Source: Cannabis sativa
Lineage: Eukaryota; Streptophyta; Magnoliopsida; Rosales; Cannabaceae
NCBI RefSeq assembly: GCF_029168945.1
Contig: NC_083607.1
Coordinates: forward strand, 11,178,001 to 11,242,000
Length of the DNA: 64,000 nucleotides
Direction of reading: 5' to 3'
This document shows, piece after piece, positions 61,105 to 64,000 of this stretch. The notes under the pieces are model-generated. The model worked only from the letters and a program-made list of their open reading frames with translations. It did not search any database and had not been told where the DNA came from. The translations under genes were made by a program, and so were the position numbers. Each line of letters starts with the position of its first letter. Position 1 is the first letter of the stretch.

Positions 61105-61927
61105 AGAAACGACCTTTAAGGGGTCGTTCTAGTAGACGTGTTATCTATTTCGGCATCTAAAAAAGTTTTGGAAAATTTTACAATACACCCCCTTTTAAAT
61201 GAATGTATTGATGCACTATATCTGTTTTAGAATCTAAATAATTTTTTAGTCAAATTTTTTCTTATGGTCGTGTACGTTATTGCTATTTAAGATATCCTAT
61301 AAAATTTTAAGAAGTTTGAAAAAATTTAACACGCCGAAAATAGGATTCAAAAAATATGTTACACGCGTGACTATTTTATTTTATACGCGTGTGAAATAGA
61401 TTGTTTGAACACTACTTTCTATATTGTAAATTATTCCGAATTTCTCACAATTTTATAGGATATCTTAAATAACTATAACGTAAACGAATATGAATATGAA
61501 AAAAAATTAGATTTAAAATTTTTTCTAAATGTCGAAATAGGTAAGGGTGCATTAGTGCACCCCTTTTAAGGGGGTGCATTGTAGAATCACCCAAAAGTTT
61601 TTAGTCCATTTTTTTTTTTCATAATCGCATAGGATGTACTTATTTAGGACCATATATAAAATTTTCAAAAAAAATTTAAATAGTTTACTGTACCGAAAAT
61701 AAAGCTCAAACAGTTATTTACCACACGTATAAGAAAAAACAGTCGTGTGTTCAACTAAATATTTAAACCTTATTTTTTACACTATATACTATTCGAAATT
61801 TTCTAAAAATTTATAAGTGATCCTATATAGTTGTAATGTACGCAATTATGGAAAAATATTTGACTAAAAGTTGTCCTGAATGCTAAAACAAATACAACCC
61901 CTTAAGGGGTATACTATAAATTTACCC
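61105..61927. mobile_element. Mutator-type MITE, copy C, interrupted by copy B, TSD TATGCTCT
   Basis: Outer parts are 61105-61169 and 61602-61927. TATGCTCT at 61097-61104 and 61928-61935 flanks them. TTTAAGGGGTCG near the left and CCCTTAAGGGGT near the right face each other, and the overall pattern (purine-rich end, CACACGTAT, GTCGTGTGT in the middle) is that of copies A and B but more diverged. About 390 bp without the insert. Confidence 0.65.
61170..61592. mobile_element. Mutator-type hairpin MITE, copy B, 9-bp TSD AAAAGTTTT
   Basis: 423 bp, beginning GGAAAATTTTACAATACACC and ending, read inward, GGGTGATTCTACAATGCACC. AAAAGTTTT at 61161-61169 and 61593-61601 is perfect. The centre again has CACGCGTG and ACGCGTGT arms. 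It is about 80% or more similar to copy A by eye and sits inside copy C. Confidence 0.88.
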
Positions 61928-62150
61928 TATGCTCTCAATGTACTAAATTCTTCATATTTGTGCTAAAAAAGAACAAAAAATCTTTATCCTTATGCTAAAA
62001 AAAATCAACATACTTAGGCCCCTCCTAAGACTAAGGGCTGGTTCCGCCACTGGCTCCACGAGAAGTAAACTATACAAAAAATCTCTTGTGTCATTTTATT
62101 TATATATTTAACTTATACCACATCTCACCAATTTAATGAGGGAATATTGG

Positions 62151-62380
62151 CCAAATTTTTATCTACACAAGTTAGTGTAAATCCTGCAAACTAACTGATT
62201 TTAGTACACATTTATTTAAACATATAATCATAATTATATTCAATTGTAATTAAGTCACTATAATTATATATGATTTTATCTATATGTTTTAGATTTAAAA
62301 AAATATTTATATTAAACATATAATTATATAAAAATTTAATGAAAATAAAATTTCATTAAGAAGAAAATATCGTCTAACAA
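62151..62380. other. AT-rich spacer
   Basis: No feature recognised between the LTR-like fragment and the RNase H relic. Confidence 0.4.
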
Positions 62381-62384
62381 AGTA

Positions 62385-62612
62385 GAGATTTTTTCAACAG
62401 GATAATTTACGATCTGGTAAAGAACAAAAAACTCTAACTAAGCTATGAGTTATCTTGTTAGTAGAACGATACACAAATAAAATAAAAACACACCTCTTAA
62501 ACAAACAAATAACCTTCGACAATCATCAACTACTAAGTCGAAAGGAGAGCTCCTAATTAAATGACTATAAATAGCATTAATCGCCACCAAGCAATCCGAT
62601 TCAAGAACTAGA
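62385..62612 (-). pseudogene. Plant RNase H-like (RVT_3) domain relic
   Basis: Minus-strand frames read NLVLESDCLVAINAIYSH, then SSPFDLVVDDCRRLF, and after a one-base frame shift VYRSTNKITHSLVRVF then CSLPDRKLSC. This follows the RNase H-like domain common in plant LINE-derived and stand-alone proteins: V..ESDC..AV...SPFG.VV.DC..L...V.RSAN..AH.LAR....L.D. The ESD catalytic Asp and the late His are present. Only about 75 residues remain and the frame is broken, so it is a fossil, probably of a LINE or a copied gene. Confidence 0.7.
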
Positions 62613-63719
62613 TTTGTTAATAATTATGTAAATAAACAGGTAAATAATGCATCAATTTGACTGAACAAATCCCAAATTTACTTATCTTATTGATAAACAA
62701 TACTTCATTAACTTTATGGTCCCTTGTTTTCTTTTCATAAGAGAAGGTTTTATTTGCATTGATCAATTAATGAGAATTGATATATATTATGTGGAATTAG
62801 AATATGTTGAATACATAAGTGAAGACATAATGTTAGGCGCCACTCATACATCGCAATGATCTTGATTAAAAGAAGTAAAGAATGTTAGGGTCTTTGCAAT
62901 GGCAGTAACTTTAACTTTTAGAAAATTCACTACGCGTGCTTAAACAAATGTATAGGTCTCTCTACCTAGTCTTTCTAAGCTTGTACGTTAAAAAAGTGTA
63001 TTTTTAAAAATTGCTATACATGAATTGCTCATCTCCACTGGCCACTGGACATAGATTATTGGAGTTTGGAGACTTTTAGTTTATAACCTTTTCTTCTCTT
63101 TTTTCACATGGTGCCAATGAAATTTAGTCTTACAACTTTTACACTCATTACATAATGTAACATTATTTCTAATAATATATATATTCGACGACAGAGTTTG
63201 TACGTGCTAATTAGTGTGACCTCCATATTTTAATCTTCTATTATCATTACAAATATCATAATACAAATTTGTAAGATCATGTGATAATGTCATCAATATT
63301 ATATATTATAAATCTATCTCAAACATTAAAACATCTATTTTCTAAAAAGAAATCAATAAATATATAAATAATTGCATAAGTGATATTAGGTTTCCCCTCT
63401 TATAGCACATATTTGTGTTTAATTTTTACTCATCAAATATAATTCTCTACTAGATCAATTCTTAACAGTATTGTGTTTTGTATAATTGGTGTAAAACAAT
63501 TTAGTAGAATTAAAGTATAGAAAAGTCATATATATCTTTGACTTGAGAGGTCTTATATGAAAGAGCACTGATAAGGGACAGAGGGTTCATATCTTATCTG
63601 TGGATGGATTCATGCAACTCCATTGGGCCCTTATTGGACCTACGTCCATTGATAAAATAATTTGAATAGTCTAGTCTTGTCTCACACTGGGAGACGGGTG
63701 TGTTTGAAGAGTACTTTTT
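62613..63719. other. AT-rich intergenic DNA
   Basis: A less AT-rich stretch at about 63560-63720 (TTGGGCCCTTATTGGACC and GGGAGACGGGTGTG) could be part of a repeat but has no readable domain. Nothing else is supportable. Confidence 0.4.
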
Positions 63720-64000
63720 AGGAATAATTACGCGCTATTTTTGTAAAATAATTATATTTTTATGTTCAAATAATATTTTTTTTTACATTTTTACAACTTT
63801 CTAAAAAACAATACGAAAATAAATAAAATTAACAAGAAAACTACATAAAAATAATATCAAAATAATATTAAAATAACAATAAAAAATAACATACAGATAA
63901 TAAAAAATTAACAACAAATTAACAAGATTACAATATAAAAAAGCCGTATTTTCTGTAAATAAAATCAAAAAAATCGTAAAAATGTTTAAAATTGTGTAAA
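63720..64000 (+). repeat. AT-rich dispersed repeat, partner of 38638-38960, cut by the window end
   Basis: It begins AGGAATAATTACGCGCTATT and contains AATAATATTAAAATAACAAT and TATTTTCTGTAAATAAAATC, matching the reverse complement of 38638-38960. It is probably a MITE continuing beyond the window. Confidence 0.5.

Larger units (their letters stand above)
60760..62052. mobile_element. hAT-type element with nested MITEs, TSD GCTC(G/C)ACG
   Basis: It begins CAATGACGGAACTATG and ends, read inward, CAGTGGCGGAACCAGCCC, the terminal pattern of many plant hAT elements. GCTCGACG (60752-60759) and GCTCCACG (62053-62060) are an 8-bp duplication with one mismatch. GGGGCCATGGCCCCTCC on the left has a partner AGGAGGGGCC on the right. 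Without the MITEs it is about 470 bp and non-coding. Confidence 0.8.
59695..62150 (+). repeat. Gypsy-like LTR fragment carrying nested DNA elements
   Basis: After the tandem array come CGACCATAACTCCCTCAAT, a TATA-like CATATAAATGAGAGC (about 60594-60608), a CT-rich leader, and GCAATAAAACTCGAAGTAG. After the hAT insertion the text resumes as AGAAGTAAAC and TCTCTTGTGTCATTTTATTT. This order resembles the promoter and R-U5 part of plant Gypsy LTRs. Ends are not defined; no coding region is attached. Confidence 0.5.

Overview
This window looks like a repeat-rich intergenic stretch of a flowering-plant (eudicot) nuclear genome. It is AT-rich, and the coding traces are LTR-retrotransposon and DNA-transposon domains of plant type. 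There are no bacterial-style operons, no CRISPR array, and I recognised no rRNA or tRNA gene. The main LTR family reminds me of abundant Cannabaceae (Cannabis/hop) repeats, but that is only an impression. Only one gene looks like an ordinary host gene: a small single-exon protein beginning MEGLIPFVYK at 37182-37460.

Layout. 1-10758: an old Ty3/Gypsy element of the Tat type, with 5' LTR tail, gag, protease, RT, two RNase H domains, a truncated integrase, tandem repeats, a decayed antisense ORF (6454-9218) and a 3' LTR. 10759-13750: AT-rich DNA with a diverged duplication. About 13780-28130: a minus-strand Ty1/Copia relic split in RT by a Gypsy-type solo LTR (TSD CCTTG), which is itself split by a 9.8-kb Copia-type element (17149-26977, TSD GTTAC) with nearly identical LTRs but a ruined interior. 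28950 to about 34850: a second minus-strand Copia, Sirevirus-like. 34850-40136: AT-rich DNA with a Mutator-type MITE, the MEGLIP gene and a dispersed AT-rich repeat.

40137-51951: an 11.8-kb CACTA transposon (TSD GAT) carrying a multi-exon gene that joins an En/Spm-type accessory transposase to a Ulp1-like protease. It has been invaded by a CACTA MITE and by three solo LTRs, one nested inside another. 51952-54420: an inverted piece of a Gypsy-like repeat, an unresolved segment and the right end of another CACTA element. 54425-56334 and 57796-59694: two more minus-strand solo LTRs. Around them lie a 281-bp hAT MITE and a roughly 185-bp tandem repeat array. 59695 to about 62150: a Gypsy-like LTR fragment broken by a hAT-type element, holding one Mutator MITE inside another. 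Near 62390-62610 is an RNase H relic. The rest is AT-rich.

I found target-site duplications (TSDs) by eye for 12 insertions, 10 of them perfect, which lets much of the insertion order be read directly. The five solo LTRs beside one two-LTR copy of the TGTTGG...CCAACA family suggest repeated LTR-LTR recombination. I see no convincing new biological system. The most distinctive items are the non-autonomous but young Copia-type element, the Tat antisense ORF, the accessory-transposase/Ulp1 gene with a stop where the catalytic-site Trp would be, and the hairpin Mutator MITE family.
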